Shown piece after piece: positions 45,883 through 58,167 of a DNA stretch of 64,000 nucleotides; position 1 is the stretch's first letter; every line of letters starts with the position of its first letter. The notes beneath the pieces are model-generated. The model was not told where the DNA came from. It saw only the letters and a program-made list of their open reading frames with translations, and ran no database searches. Made by a program: the position numbers and the translations under genes. Location of the stretch: assembly GCF_000002865.3 (NCBI RefSeq), contig NW_001865052.1, positions 642,409 through 706,408 of the forward strand, read 5' to 3'. The DNA comes from Monosiga brevicollis MX1 (taxonomy: Eukaryota > Opisthokonta > Choanoflagellata > Craspedida > Salpingoecidae).

Positions 45883-47951
45883 ATGAGTCGGCGCGGCCCG
45901 CTGCGCGCTCAGCTGCAGCCGTCCCTAAAGGTCAGTTCTGGGCCTTCCCGCCAGCGCCTCTCTTGCCTGTGGTTGTGTTTGACTTGTCCAACAAATGTCT
46001 TTGAGGAGGGGCCTGGGGTTCTACGCCAAGTGTGGCCTATCATCGAGTGGATGGCAGCACGAGCCGCGATGCATGCACACCCTTGTGTCCTCACGTGTGC
46101 GCATGCGCTTCGTCTGTTGACACTCCATTTCTCTGCACAGAAACTGGCCGATCTAAAACATGATCTCCAAGTGGGCCATCAGCACCAGGTGTGGATGGCT
46201 TGCCGCTTTGCCAGCTTTGCCCCTGAACCTCCTGTTCTAGTTGTCATTGGCAAGCTAATTGACACAATGGCTTTGTTCAATAGCTTCAAAAGCGCCTGGA
46301 AACATTAAACACGCGCGTGCAACGCCTGGAGACCGAGTTGACTGAACTGGTATCCCTGGCCGTCGCCAACAGCCGGCTCCCCCCGGCCAAACCTCCACGG
46401 CGGCAAATGAGCTTCCGCGCTGCCTCGTTGCGTGTCAAGTCCCGCAGCCAGCTCCCAGAAATGCGGACCGACGAACCAGAGGCCCGTTCGCCCAGCCCCT
46501 CAAATACCAACAGTCACCGAACAACGTTGGCTACCAAAAAGGAAGCTTCCAGCCGCCCCGTGAACAAGGCTTCTGATTCCAACAAGTCGCCTCACCCCCC
46601 AGGGGCTGGCTCCAAAACGACCGCACCTTCAAAGTCCTCTACCCCCGCAGCCACCTCCAACCGCCAACCTGAACGGCCCGCCAAGGCAACCGACATGAGC
46701 CTGGAGCACAAGGAAGAGGACTTGATGGAAGCCAAATCGCTTGCACAGTCGCCACCCGTGACGCTCTCGGGTGTGCAGGCGATCATTTTGGCCGCCGATC
46801 TTGACGCGGCCACAGAGGTTGACGAGGCAAAGAGCGAGGACCAACCGCACACGGAATCAAGCTCTCCCGCGACATCAGGGCCTGCCCGTGTCTTTGACAT
46901 TCTCAGCGAGACCCAGGCCGCCGCTAGCTGGACGGAGCTGGATGCCATGTTAGCGAAGACCGATGCCCACCCTCAAACTGCTGACCTGCCCTCGACTCTG
47001 GCATCGGCACCGACCTCATCGCAACCCCAAACCCAGGCACCCAAGCCATCACCACCTGAACAAGACCCCGGTGCACCAGATCATGATTCGGCCACGCAAC
47101 CGCCGCGCCCTCCTCGCTCCGCGTCATACTCGGCTCTGCGTGACTCTCTCAAGGACAAGGCTGTAGCTGCTCAACCTGAGCAACCGTCTTCAAGCACCAT
47201 TGTGACCACGGCAGCAACATCCGGAGACACCTCGACCACACAAACTCAGGCAAGCGATTCGAAACCCAGCAAAGCATCCGATGTTGCAACCAAGGTTGAG
47301 GAACAACCCAATGCTATGCTGTCGACGAGCCCAGCACCACGCCCGCCCAGGCAAGAAAACCTGAATACTAATTCCGTGGGCCCGAGCAGGTCCATTGAAG
47401 CCGTGACTAGCGATGTGACCACCGTGGCCTCGCAAGAAGATGCAACAGCAGCAACAGAACAACGAGCGGGGCAAGCAGACCCTGACGCTCAAATACCAAA
47501 AGAAGAGGAGGAGGAGGAGGAGGAGGAGGAGGAGGAGGAGGAGGCCCCACCGCCTCCCCCTCTACTCAAGCGCACGAGCTTTCGAGGCAGCAACCTGAGC
47601 CTCACGGCCGAAGATGTGGGCCGAGTTTCACCCATTCCTTCTGACGCTCCAGAGTTTGCGCTCCCCGCCCCGCCTGCAGCAGAGTCCAACACCCCTGCTC
47701 AAGCTGAAACAGGCAACCACAGGTCGACTGGCAGTCCAGGACCAAACGTCACCACAACTACAACTGCGACCACGCACGCCCAGCCTGGCGCGACACAGGC
47801 CTTTCTTGACATGGACTTTTCTCCCGTTGTACGCAAGCCGCGACGCAGTGACGCGCAGATGTCCCCGCTTGCACCTGAACAGGGTGACGCGACCGATGAG
47901 CAGGACGAGATGATTGCTCGTCTCATGCCCAACGTCGCTGCCACCTCATGA
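45883..47951 (+). CDS. Long disordered protein with short N-terminal coiled coil, unknown
   Basis: Three exons. Exon 1 from ATG 45883 reads MSRRGPLRAQLQPSLK to a GTCAGT donor. Exon 2 near 46141-46188 reads KLADLKHDLQVGHQHQ. Exon 3 starts near 46289 with LQKRLETLNTRVQRLETELT and runs to TGA 47949-47951. The first 60 residues form a coiled coil; the remaining 500 are low complexity, rich in Ser, Thr, Pro, Ala and Gln. Recurrent PPRP/PPRQ motifs (QPPRPPRSASYSALRDSL, PAPRPPRQ) are SH3-like ligands. A run of 15 Glu (around 47505-47545) is followed by PPPPPLLKRTSFRGS, and FLDMDFSPVVRKPRRS lies near the end. RTSFRGS and RSASYS look like basophilic kinase sites. Probably a cytoskeletal or signalling scaffold, but no domain is recognised. 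Confidence 0.75.
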
Positions 47952-48749
47952 GTGAGATCGGCTTGATGACCTCTCTCGCTACCTGTCTGATTGTCATCAA
48001 GCATAAACTGACAAGACAAATTCCATGACGACTCAACGCTAATATCCACCCGATTTAGCCCAACCATGCAGGATTGTTGGCCCAAACGCTGGCACCTCTT
48101 ATTATTTTTTTTTTTTTTTCCAACTCGCTGCTACGACTCGGCTGCTCTAGATTCCTCCCCTGTTCCTTGTATTTTTTTTCCCCTTCAACCCTTTGACTAA
48201 AATTGACGGCAAACTAGATAGAAAGGGCCTCTTCCCCATTCTTCAATCTCGCTCCTCTTGCTCCTTTTGCACGCTTGCACAATCGCCAGCGTCTCCTAAA
48301 GACGAGGCCTAAGCAGACCAGGCATCAGCCAATTTTTGCATCCATGAACAACACGGATGTGAATTGTCAGCATTTTGTGCTTCTTCTGTGTCTTTCTTTC
48401 CAATTCCCTCTCTCTGGCGCGTGCGGAGTATTATGCCAAGATACCAGCACTCGGTGGCCCTGGACCAACGGCTTTTACTCTTGTATGTGGCCCACCCCGC
48501 CAGTACTTTCGCACCCAGGCGCCAGTATCTTGCATATACTGGGCTGCTCACATTGGGTCTTGCTGTTGGACTAGGTTGAGTGGGGGTGTTTTTCTCCTGG
48601 TGGCGCTGTGGACCTCGACTTCTGGTACGTGCTGCGATGACTTGGCAGCCTGCCTCGTGATGTCAGTGTTTGAGCACCAAAGAACACTCACAAGAAGGAC
48701 CCACCTTTACTGACTGTGACCAGATCCCTTGCTTTTACGAACCAACAAC
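47952..48749. other. Intergenic
   Basis: T-rich tracts at 48101-48119 and 48172-48179; no coding exon recognised. The next ATG with a plausible exon is 48750. Confidence 0.5.
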
Positions 48750-49845
48750 ATGGCGGCCTACGAACCTACGATCTTTGCTCAGTGGCAGTCCGACCTGCAG
48801 GTCAACCTTCGGTGAGTCGCGCCCGCTCCCGCCCGTGCGGTCGACAGAACAGCTGTTTGAACAGAGCTCCTGAAACTGAGCGGGACTTTGTGTTATTGGC
48901 AATGCTTGCGGCAGACCGTCCATGTGGATTCCCAAACTGCGTGACATTCATTGCCACAAGATCAGGTGCGGCGCATTCGCTTGGACGAGTACAACCGCTT
49001 CAGACTCGGGCGTTTACTGACTGATGATGCTTGTACGGTTCGACGTGGTAGTGGAGTTATTTCGGGCCACGAGGCACATGAGGTCATGGCAGCACTCGAG
49101 GCAGCGACGCGTTCTCTCACAGACAAGTTTCAGCTCCGTCCGTCTCAGGTTTGTGCCGCATAAGGTGCGATCTGAGTTTCGCGGCTTGTCTTGTGACTTG
49201 CAGCAGCTCATCCAGCATGGGTCGGAAAACGTCAATGGGTTGGGTTGGTAAATATAGAAGCAAGGCACGACATTCTATCGTGTTTACGCCTACACCAAGG
49301 TGGAATGGCTCGACGTGCTCGAGTTTCGCCTCCGAAAAACCGGAGACACCACATTGCGCATTGAGGTGTGTTTTGTGTTTGGTTTTTTTTTTTTTTTTTT
49401 GTTGGCTTTTGGCTTTGTTTTGTTTTCTTGAGAAGTGGTGCAGGACAAGACAAGGCTGCCCAACACTCACGTTAAGCACTGTTGGGTCGAGTCGCTTGCG
49501 GCACTTGTTTGTTTGTTTCTGCTTTGTGTGTCTCTTCTCCATTGATCATCTCGCACTCCTCACCGTGTCTCCTCGATAGGTGGAGGGCTTTTCTTCAGGC
49601 GTGGTGCCTGTGAGCGTGCCCCTGGCGCCGCTTCTTAATTCGGTGCGTCAAATGCGACCTATTCTGGTCCCGCACCTCCCCAACCTTTCTCTTACTGTGC
49701 TCGCGCTGGTCCTGACGGATTGGATGTACGGGTGAGATAGGCCTTTTGTTGGTTGCCATTCAAGGATCACGGATTTAACAAGCGTCGCGTCGAGCACTAC
49801 CTTCGTGAACTGGAGAAGAGTGGTATTCACGTGGCCACGGACTAG
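48750..49845 (+). CDS. Uncharacterised protein, five or more exons
   Basis: Exon 1 48750-48811 (MAAYEPTIFAQWQSDLQVNL) ends in a GTGAGT donor. The next piece APETERDFVLLAMLAAD is in phase from an AACAG acceptor. Later exons: VRRIRLDEYNRFRLGRLLTD with VMAALEAATRSLTDKFQLRP; QLIQHGSENVNG; YTKVEWLDVLEFRLRKTGDT; VEGFSSGVVPVSVPLAPLLN; and the last, DHGFNKRRVEHYLRELEKSG, ending IHVATD with TAG 49843-49845. The strand-rich middle (WLDVLEFRLRKTGDTTLRIE then VEGFSSGV) suggests a small globular beta fold. I do not recognise the family. Confidence 0.6.
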
Positions 49846-50388
49846 AGTTTCAACCAGCCTGTGCCCGCTGTGGGGGCTGCGCAAGCTCCCAATCATTTCG
49901 CACGCAGTAATTCATTAATTCTAAAGCAAAACGTTGGTAACCAATTCAATTGATGACACACACTCTTGACATCAGCTTCAACAATTTCGTCGACGGTGCA
50001 GAATACCGCCGAGACCCACGGATTGAAGTGAACCAGCTCTGATGATGTTTAGGGTTGCAAAGAACGCAGTTGTCCCTGGATTGTCAAAATCGCCAAAAAA
50101 TCACAGAAAATTGCCTTGAAACTCAGCGTTGTCAGACTATTTTTATTGCGAGCGAACGCAGTGAAATTTCATTTTTGTGTGAATCGGTTCGTTGAACGAC
50201 GTGGGCGCGGCTGCTCACGTGAAACGGCAGTGGGGACTACTTGAATGGAAGCGCGCTTCTGCCATGACCACGGGGGCGGGGGCGGGGTGATGTGGAACGA
50301 TGATCTTATGGTTGGCTCTTGTCGTGGCGTAGGCACGGTCCTCTTTTTTTCGTTTCGGCTTTGCGTGGATTTACAAACACGCAGCAAC
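49846..50388. other. Intergenic
   Basis: No coding exon. A G-rich run GGGGGCGGGGGCGGGG at about 50271-50287 lies about 100 bases before the PPWD1 start and could be a GC-box-like promoter element. Confidence 0.5.
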
Positions 50389-53300
50389 ATGGACGGCAAG
50401 CGTGCTCCCGCCGAGGCTGACCCGGTCGTGGCTTCGGATGACAGTGATGATGATGGTGCGTCGTTGGACTGGCCCCTGTGCCAGGGTTGATTCGTTCAAA
50501 GTCATGGAATTAACAAATGCTCTGGTCTCTGGGCCTTGCGATACGTGCGCCTCAATGCACCGGGCGTGATGCTTCAACGTAGACATCGGGCCCATGCCGG
50601 TGGCCGATACTGGCGACGAGCCACAGGTCAAGCGCAAGAAGCGCGGTAGGTTCCTTGACATGGGGCCAATGCCCTGTGCCTAAGACTAGGCTGGCTGTAT
50701 TCTACTGGCCTGGGCCTGGTTGCCAGCCGTTGCGCTGTCGGTGAAGTGCTCTTTCGATGCTCGCTCTCACATGCAGTTCCTTTGTAGTCCTGAAACACGA
50801 GGCCAAGTTTTTGGACGCGCTTCCCAGCGCCACCATGTACGAGACCAGTCTCATGCACCGCGACACGATCACGCATGTCATTGCCACCAAGTGAGTGCTG
50901 ACGTTGGCCCACGGTCGTGGCTTCTCTGGCTCAAATCGAGCCCTTGGCGACCGTTCCGTTCATGGTGTTTGTCTGGCCTGGTCGCGACAGATCCCACTTT
51001 GTGATCACGGGCTCGGTGGACGGCCATATCAAGTTTTGGAAAAAGAAACAAGGAGAGGGCATTGAGTTTGTCAAGCACTTTGGTGCTCATCTTGGTGGGT
51101 TCTCGCGCCCCTTGGCCTTAGTCAGAAGCCCGTTCCGCGAGGGGCTTTGTTAAAGCCCCGGCTTTTGGTTACACTCAACATGCTTGGTGTGCTCTGTGCA
51201 CAGGCGCGCTAAACGACATGGCGGCCAGCAGTGATGGCGCATATCTTGCCAGTGCCTCGGCCGACAAAACACTCAAGATCTATGACATTATCAACTTTGG
51301 TGCGTATTGTCCGCGGATATACCGGCCGGCTCATTATCTGGTGCTTTGTCATTTGCTTTTTTTCTACCTTCTGACCCTGGTTCCCGTTCTGATCATTCTT
51401 GGCGGCCATCGCTAGACATGATCAACATGGTTGAGCTCGAGTATGAGCCGACCGTCGTGTGCTGGATTCACGTTCCGGGTTCTGCAGTTCCCCTTGTGGC
51501 CGTGTAAGATGCCACGTTCCCTCGTGTCATACGATGTATATCAGCACGCCGGAACGGGTCGATGAGAGGGGTTACGGTCACCATTTTTAACCACAGCACT
51601 CCTTTGTTGCGCCACGCGACACCTTTGATTGGGCACCACCTGTAGAGCGGAAGCGGAAACTGCCAAGATCCACATTTACAGTGCACTGACCACGGAAGCG
51701 CCCATTCAAACCCTCTCCATCCACCGCAAGCCCGTCACCGCCATTCAAGTCTGAACTTGCACGGCACCCATTTGCTTCTCTCCCCCACGTTGTGCACTGC
51801 TCAGGTTAACCGCTGTGGCTCCATGCTTCTTTGTCTTTTTGTTTTTAGTACAACCCGACGGTGGACATTATCGTCTCTGCCGATGAAGGGGGCATGATTG
51901 AGTACTGGGCGGGCGCTGATGGAAAGTAGGTCTTTTGCAAGCTTCGCGCCTAGAGAGCATGCCTTGGCGGCACGCACGGCCCGTTCTCGTGGGTGGCACT
52001 CACGCCGTGCTACCTAGGTTTGGTATGCCCGAGAACCTGGCTTTCGAATTCAAGACGGACACAGACCTTTATGATTTTCTCAAGGTTTGAGTCGCAGGGC
52101 ACCCCACACCCGTTCTCACTGTGCTGCGCCTGCTTTGAATAAACGTGTCTGCACTCCCTATCATGTTGGTGCAAGAACCTTGATGTAATGCTCTACTTCT
52201 GTGATCTCTTTCATCTTTAGCACAAGGCCTATGCGCATCGCATCGACTTCTCGCCTGATGGTAAACGTTTTGTTGCCACGGGCAGCGATCAAAAGGTGAG
52301 TGTGTGCGACCCCAATAACTGGTGCCGTTGCATCGCGAGCACCTTATAACGCCGGTGCCGCCCCACTTCCACCGCCAGGTGCGCATCTTTGACTTTGCTT
52401 CGGGCAAGCTCTTCCGCGTGTATGACGAGGCCCTTGTCTCGTATACGGAACGCCAAAACGTGAGTCCCTTGTTTTGCTTGCCAGACGGTCAGCCTGTTGC
52501 CCTTGCGACACTCACACCAGGGTTTGTTTTGACAGCGCAAAGCGTTTCTCTCCTCGATGGAGTTTGGTCGTCGCGCAGCCGCCGAGCGTGAGCTGACCAA
52601 GGCCACGGCCGTGCGCCACGGCAACGGGTGCTTTGATGCCTCGGGCAATTTCGTCCTGTACGCAACTCTCGTGGGCGTCAAGGTCATCAACTTGATCACC
52701 AACCGCTGTGTGCGTATCATTGGCAAGGATGAGGGCATTCGCTTCCTCAACATTGCCCTATACCAAGGTGAGCCGGCCCACAGGCTCGCAACGTCGCCAC
52801 AATCAAGGCCGAATGGTTAGATTCGTGCACACTTGATTGAGAATGGGTCGCCCTGCTCCTGCTTATCATGCCACAGGCAAGCCCACCAAGATGGGCCAAG
52901 CCACGCACACCCTGGAAATGGAGGCATCTGACAACCCAGCGTACGTTGGAGCCTGCTGCTGCGACAAATTCCTGGCCCAGTACTTTGAGTAGGACCGCTC
53001 ACAACCACCCCTGCTTGTGTGTGTGCGCGTGCTTGGGGATAGGCTGAAGAACCGCGAACTGGATCCCCTGCTGATTTGCTCGGCGGTGAAGAAATCACGT
53101 TTCTACGTATTTTCCAAACGGTGCGTAGTCTCGACAGGAGTTGTTGGTGGAGACGTGGTGTTGGTCAGCAATTCTAACATGTCACGTTATTTGTTTTGAT
53201 TTGCTCATTTTTTTCTCTCGTGGCGCATGTCATCAGTGAACCGCAGGAGGCAGCAGGCGACATTAGTCGCGATGTTTTCAATGAAAAGCCAACGCGCGAA

Positions 53301-53513
53301 CAGCAGATGGCAGCCATCACGTGAGTTGAGCGCTGGCCTCGCGTCCGATGGGAAATCAGTCATTTATATTCATGGTGGTGCCCTCGTGGCTCGTTTCGAT
53401 GATTAGAACCACGGCCACGGAGCGCTTGGCTGATGCCGTCACGCTGCACACATCATACGGTGACATTCACCTGGAGCTGTATCCCATCGAGGTGGGCGTG
53501 GATTTTGCATCTC

Positions 53514-53544
<31 letters not shown>

Positions 53545-54212
53545 GTGGTGCTTGATGCGGATGTGGTGTTGACGGATATGCTTCGCTCTTCATATAGTGC
53601 CCCAAAACCGTGGAGAACTTTGTGACACACTGTCGCAACGGCTACTACAACAACCTGACCTTCCATCGCGTCATCAAGGACTTTATGGTGCAGACGGGTG
53701 ACCCGTTTGGTGATGGCACAGGTGGCCAGTCAATCTGGGATCATGAGTTTGAGGTGGGTGTGGCACGAGTGCTCGCTGTGTGCGGTAACTTGCCGGGGGA
53801 CCTTGGGCCGTGCTTACAGGGTACTCCTTTCTGGTTGGTTAGGATGAGTTTCATCCGCGTCTGAAGCACGATCGTGCCTACACGGTGTCGATGGCGAATG
53901 CTGGACCAAACACCAACGGGTCTCAGTTCTTCATCACTTTGCTTCCGACGGTGAGACTTGCGCAGCTCGCTTTCTACTTGCGTTGACATGAGGTTTGATG
54001 CATCGCTTGCGTCCTCTGATCCTTTGCTCTGCCTGCTGTGTGCTGGTTGTGTCTATACTGTGCGAGCGCAGCCTTGGCTGGACAACAAGCACACGGTCTT
54101 TGGGCGTGTTGTTCGTGGCATGGAGGTGGTGCAGGACATTGGCAAGTGCAAGGTGGACAAGAATGACAAGCCCTTTGATACCATCAAGATCGTGAGCACG
54201 ACGGTGCGATAA
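50389..54212 (+). CDS. PPWD1: PPWD1: WD40 plus cyclophilin-type peptidyl-prolyl isomerase
   Basis: A spliceosome-associated protein with an N-terminal WD40 propeller and a C-terminal cyclophilin. The start ATG at 50389 gives [20 protein letters not shown]. Then come [20 protein letters not shown] with [54 protein letters not shown]; the exon [90 protein letters not shown]. The linker exon has [16 protein letters not shown]. The cyclophilin runs over several exons: [75 protein letters not shown] and [20 protein letters not shown], with the stop at 54210-54212. Catalytic Arg and Phe of the FHRxI and QFFIT motifs are present. At least 14 exons. Confidence 0.93.
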
Positions 54213-54565
54213 TCCGCATGACACTGGGAGCCAGGATCTGGGCGGAGCAACGGGTTTGGTATGGAGTTTCAATTTGATTCCTTCTTGGTCAAAGAGGAAA
54301 ACATTCAGTTGAGGCGTTGGAATCTCTTGGGGACGGCATCACAGACGCCATGAAGGCCAGCCAGAGTGGCATGAACGCGACGAGATATCCGAGAAATGGG
54401 CAAAGCAGTCATGCAGAGGCAGGATGTTAATCTGGTGGCAACAGTGTTGCAACAAAAGAGCGACGGAATGTGAGCGCAGCTGAGTGCGAACAGGGCTGTA
54501 TTGGCAATAGTGATCGAGTTGATCTTGTGGAGATGATGGCTTTTGGTGCTCCTGGGCCCAAAAGT
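54213..54565. other. Intergenic between convergent genes
   Basis: 3' flanks of PPWD1 and COA3. No coding exon seen. Confidence 0.6.
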
Positions 54566-54945
54566 CTAGTTGGACTTGGTTTCGGGCTTTTCACGGGGCT
54601 GCACGCCGCGAATGGTGGGGAGCTGGGGCTGGATGTCACTGAAGTCTTCCTACAAGTTGGGTGCAAAAGGATGTGCGGTAAAGTGCTTGGGTTGAGCAAA
54701 GCAGCGAGGGAAGAGCGCGGAGCAGAGTGCGGGGAGGCACGACGACCCAGGATTGAGGGGAGCGCGCTTGAACATGCCTGGGTGACGCTCATCATGGTGT
54801 AGGCGTAAACGCCAGCGACAAAAGAGAAGATACCCAGGCCGACCAGCGTGTTGCGTCGGCGCCAAGGGGCCACGAGTTGCGAGGGTGTGCCGGTGCGACG
54901 GGGCTGTGGCTGAGACCTACGTCGAGCAGCAGCAAGAGAAGACAT
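54566..54945 (-). CDS. COA3: Cytochrome c oxidase assembly factor 3 (COA3-like)
   Basis: A small mitochondrial inner-membrane protein that stabilises COX1 during cytochrome oxidase assembly. Exon 1 runs from ATG 54943-54945 (MSSLAAARRRSQPQPRRTGT) to 54778; exon 2 is 54566-54649. The family core is RNTLVGLGIFSFVAGVYAYT followed by MMSVTQ across the joint to EDFSDIQPQL, matching the membrane segment and YxISQE/DF junction of COA3. To keep VTQ, the intron must start with GC (CAG then GCATGT); a GTCACC donor would delete three conserved residues. An in-frame upstream ATG at 55039-55041 (MAGQSVKRRCFGALGHV) would add a 32-residue presequence-like extension. The total is about 83 or 115 residues. 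Confidence 0.78.
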
Positions 54946-55243
54946 GCGACGAGTGAGACCCAGAGCGAGCGGGGAATCAAGAACGAGGCACACGTGTCCC
55001 AGAGCCCCAAAGCAACGACGCTTCACGCTTTGCCCCGCCATGACCGTCGCCTTTATCCCTCCCCCTCCCCATCTCCTGAGTCCCATCGTCACCCCCCCCG
55101 AAGCACCCCCTGCCGTAACACGACCACGAGCGAGCGAGCGAACGAACGAACGAACATGATGACCAGTGTGTGTGTGTGTGTGTGTGTGAATCTTGCGTCT
55201 TGTGCCGTCTGTCGATGCAAGCGTCGTGAAATGTCACACAAGT

Positions 55244-55276
<33 letters not shown>

Positions 55277-55512
55277 AAATGTGAAAAAGATGGAGAATTG
55301 AAGAGAGCGGAGATTCATTTTGAGGGGTGGGTTCTATGGTGTGTGTGGTGTGCGCGCGCGAAGAACAAGGTAGACAAGCGCGAGATACAATTTTTGAAAC
55401 GCGCCCGGATGGTGCTCAGCAACTTTGGGCGCGCATAGAGGCGAATACAGAAAATTCATGATACACATTTAGAGGGTGAACTCGAGACAACTCGAGTTGA
55501 TGTTGCGAGAGC
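54946..55512. other. Intergenic
   Basis: 5' flank of COA3, a (CGAA)n-like run near 55135-55154, a GT run at 55168-55187 and (GA)n at 55245-55277. No coding exon seen beyond the possible upstream COA3 start. Confidence 0.5.
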
Positions 55513-57108
55513 TCAGTTTTTCTTGCTTTTGGCCCTTTTTGAGTTGGCTGCTTGCTCGGCGGCTTGACGTTCTTGTTCCCTAAATAACCGGATCAATGCC
55601 AAGCGCAAAAGTTAATCTTTGGACGACAGCAGCGCCATATAGGAAACAATGACGTACGCGAGCGCTTGGGCAGTGTAGGCTTCGAAATCAAAGTTGGGAT
55701 CTGAGTACTTGGAGAGCTGGATGCCGGCACGCTCCAAAGCATTGGGCCCCTGTAGAGTCAAGCACGTGACAGGATCGATCATAAGGAAGGCATGGTCTTG
55801 AATACGCCAAGCAGTTGAACTGAAGGAAAAGAGAGCGAGAGCGAGGGGGGAGGAGAGAGCAATCTAGACAAAAAACAAAAACAAAAAAAAAAAAAAAAAA
55901 AACAAACAAACAAAAAAAAAAGAAACCAAAAAAAAAACAAAACAAAAAAAACAAAAAAAAACAAAAAAAAAAAACTCGTGCCCCCAGACCAACCTGCTGC
56001 TGGACCAAGTTGCCCTTGAGATTCAGGACCTCATCACGAAGTCGCTTCAGCTCCTCCTGCAAAAGCCAAAGGGACAAGACGAATGTATGAGAAAAAGCAT
56101 GGCACACCGGTCCAGGTAAGGAGATGGCAACGAACATGCATCTGTCGGTTTGAGGTGGTAAGGGTTGCAGCCTTTTGTTGCAGCTGTTGCAGCCATTGTT
56201 TCTTGCGTTCACGGCAGCGGGTGGCGGCGGCGCGGTTTCTACCAGACAGTGTTGCTGCGTGAATTGAAAGCGCAAGTTTCGTTTCGAGGAACACAGAAAA
56301 AAAAAAGCAGAGCAAGGTGGCGTGGTCATCGGCGGGTACAGCTGGGACTGACCGCTCGAGGTGCTTGAGACGGCGTTCGTCAATGGGAGGGTCAACAGAG
56401 GATGCACGTGACTTGCGCTTCATGACCTGTCCCTTCTTCGAGCTACTCGGGCATCAAAGGAGGAAGAGGAGAAGCAAACATGATGAGCCAAGAAATAAAT
56501 AATGGGAGAATCAAAAGGAGTGAATATGGGCACACGGGTTGGTCGGCGGGGACGGCACGCCTTACGAAGATGAGGAGGAGGCGGCATCAATGGTCTTTCC
56601 ATTGTTCTACACAGGACAAGCCCAACGCGGCCATGGATGAGGCTCGAGGTGAACTATGCAAACCACGACTCTGAACCCCCCAAAGGCCGAGCGCTTCAAG
56701 TCTTTGTGTTTGATGGATCCTTGACCGAGAGTGAATAAAAGCAGCTGACCTTGAGATTGGACCAAAGCGCATCATCGGGCACTTCGGACGAAGAGCTTGC
56801 GGCATTATTGATGATGGAGTCAATGTCTGGCAGGTCGAGACCAGAGAACAGGTCGCCACCATCCAGAATCTACGGGGCCAACCCAAGAAGAATTCCAAAG
56901 CCGAGTCTGAGTCGAGGCGCATCGAGTCGGTGGCACGCAGAGGCGCAAGCTGATGACGCGCAGGGCAAGCCCGACAACACCAACAACGCTTGGACGCTGC
57001 TGGTCAGGGGGAAACAGGGAGCGACGAGACGCGGGGGGGGGGGGGGGGGGGGCGAGGTGTTGCACAGTCAATAAGGATAGCGATTGTACCAACCTCTTCC
57101 AGAGCCAT
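55513..57108 (-). CDS. bZIP transcription factor (CREB/ATF type)
   Basis: A nuclear DNA-binding protein. Exon 1 is short (ATG 57106-57108, MALEE). The next reads ILDGGDLFSGLDLPDIDSII then NNAASSSSEVPDDALWSNL, an acidic activation-type region. Others are SRGLHSSPRASSMAALGLSC and KRKSRASSVDPPIDERRLKH. The basic region and first heptads are in GRNRAAATRCRERKKQWLQQ (about 56155-56240), which has the bZIP signature NxxAAxxCRxRK. The zipper continues LQQKAATLTTSNRQ, then EELKRLRDEVLNLKGNLVQQ. The last exons read GPNALERAGIQLSKYSDPNF and EQERQAAEQAANSKRAKSKK, ending N and TGA 55513-55515. The intron before the last two has a long A-rich tract (55868-55974), and an intron near 57040 has a G21 run. 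Family is clear; orthology is not. Confidence 0.8.
57032..57052. repeat. Poly-G tract in a bZIP gene intron
   Basis: An uninterrupted run of about 21 G. On the bZIP sense strand it is a C tract upstream of the next acceptor. Confidence 0.9.
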
Positions 57109-58167
57109 GACTCAGATCGCTCGACTTGTCTTGACAAGTCAAGAGCTCCCGCGCCCGCGCGCACACACACTCTTGATATCCGATGTGTGTGTGTGTGTGT
57201 GAGAATGCGTCGTTGTGTGGCGGGCAAAGGGCAAAGGGGGAAAACTGCTAAGGGTTACAACGTTACGGGTGCGATTCGAAGGACCCGAATCCTTTGCTGC
57301 ATACTTTGATCGTCTCTCTGCAAGTTTATCTCTCTGAGTTTGGCTGGTGTTTGGCTTGGAATGACGTGGTTCTGTGCGCTTCTGTGATGTGCTCTCTGAG
57401 ATGGTCTTCTTCGTCCCGCTAACCTCTTCTGGGAAAGGAAATGACGAAAGTAGAAATGCCCCTCCTATGTAAAGTCAAAGATGATCTGACATTACGCCTG
57501 TGTTTACAGCCATAAACAACCTGACCTCCCAACCAGTGACACGGCACAAAGTGTGTCAAACGATACATTACATGAAATAAAGTATGGCCGTCTAACACAC
57601 TTTGGAAGGTCTACAGATCGCATTTTATGTGGTCAAGCAATGCTCCGACAGGTCTGTGTGGCGTAATCCTTTCCCAACAACAACGACAGTTGGTAGCCCG
57701 CTTGCACAGCGACCGAAGACACACACACACAGAGACACAGACACACACAGTGCTTGAACAAGTGTGAGTTGGACGGCGAAATGGCAGCCAGGCCAGTCTC
57801 TCCCTCCCTCCGTCCCTCCATCCCTCTCCATCTCCTATGGAGATGGCGCCTGCTTCCTCTCCCCATTATATGGAAGCAGGAGAAGACGGCACGATTTTTG
57901 ATGAGTCGACAGGGGTGTCATCTGTTGTCGTTGTTGGTCTGCTGGGACTGACGGCAGCGCTCACTGGCATGGTCGCGGCTCGTGATCAAAGTCTTCTTCT
58001 GCTGCTGCCGTCCCTCCGTCTGGGAGACAGCGTTGCATGTTTCTCTTTTCCATCGATGGCACTGTGCTTGAAATCTGCTGTTTGATCGAGCTGTTGGTCT
58101 GGTCGACGAAATCTAACCTCTTGACGCTCTCGCACGGCTCCAGCGCACGTTTCAGACAATCAGCGCC
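57109..58167. other. Intergenic between divergent genes
   Basis: GT and CA runs at 57185-57200 and 57720-57749. No coding exon recognised. It contains the promoters of the bZIP and PGAM genes. Confidence 0.55.

Noticed and set aside
55688-56407. 239-codon Phe-rich minus-strand frame in the bZIP gene
   Set aside because: It reads through an A-rich intron tract; the real coding parts are separate exons with bZIP residues.
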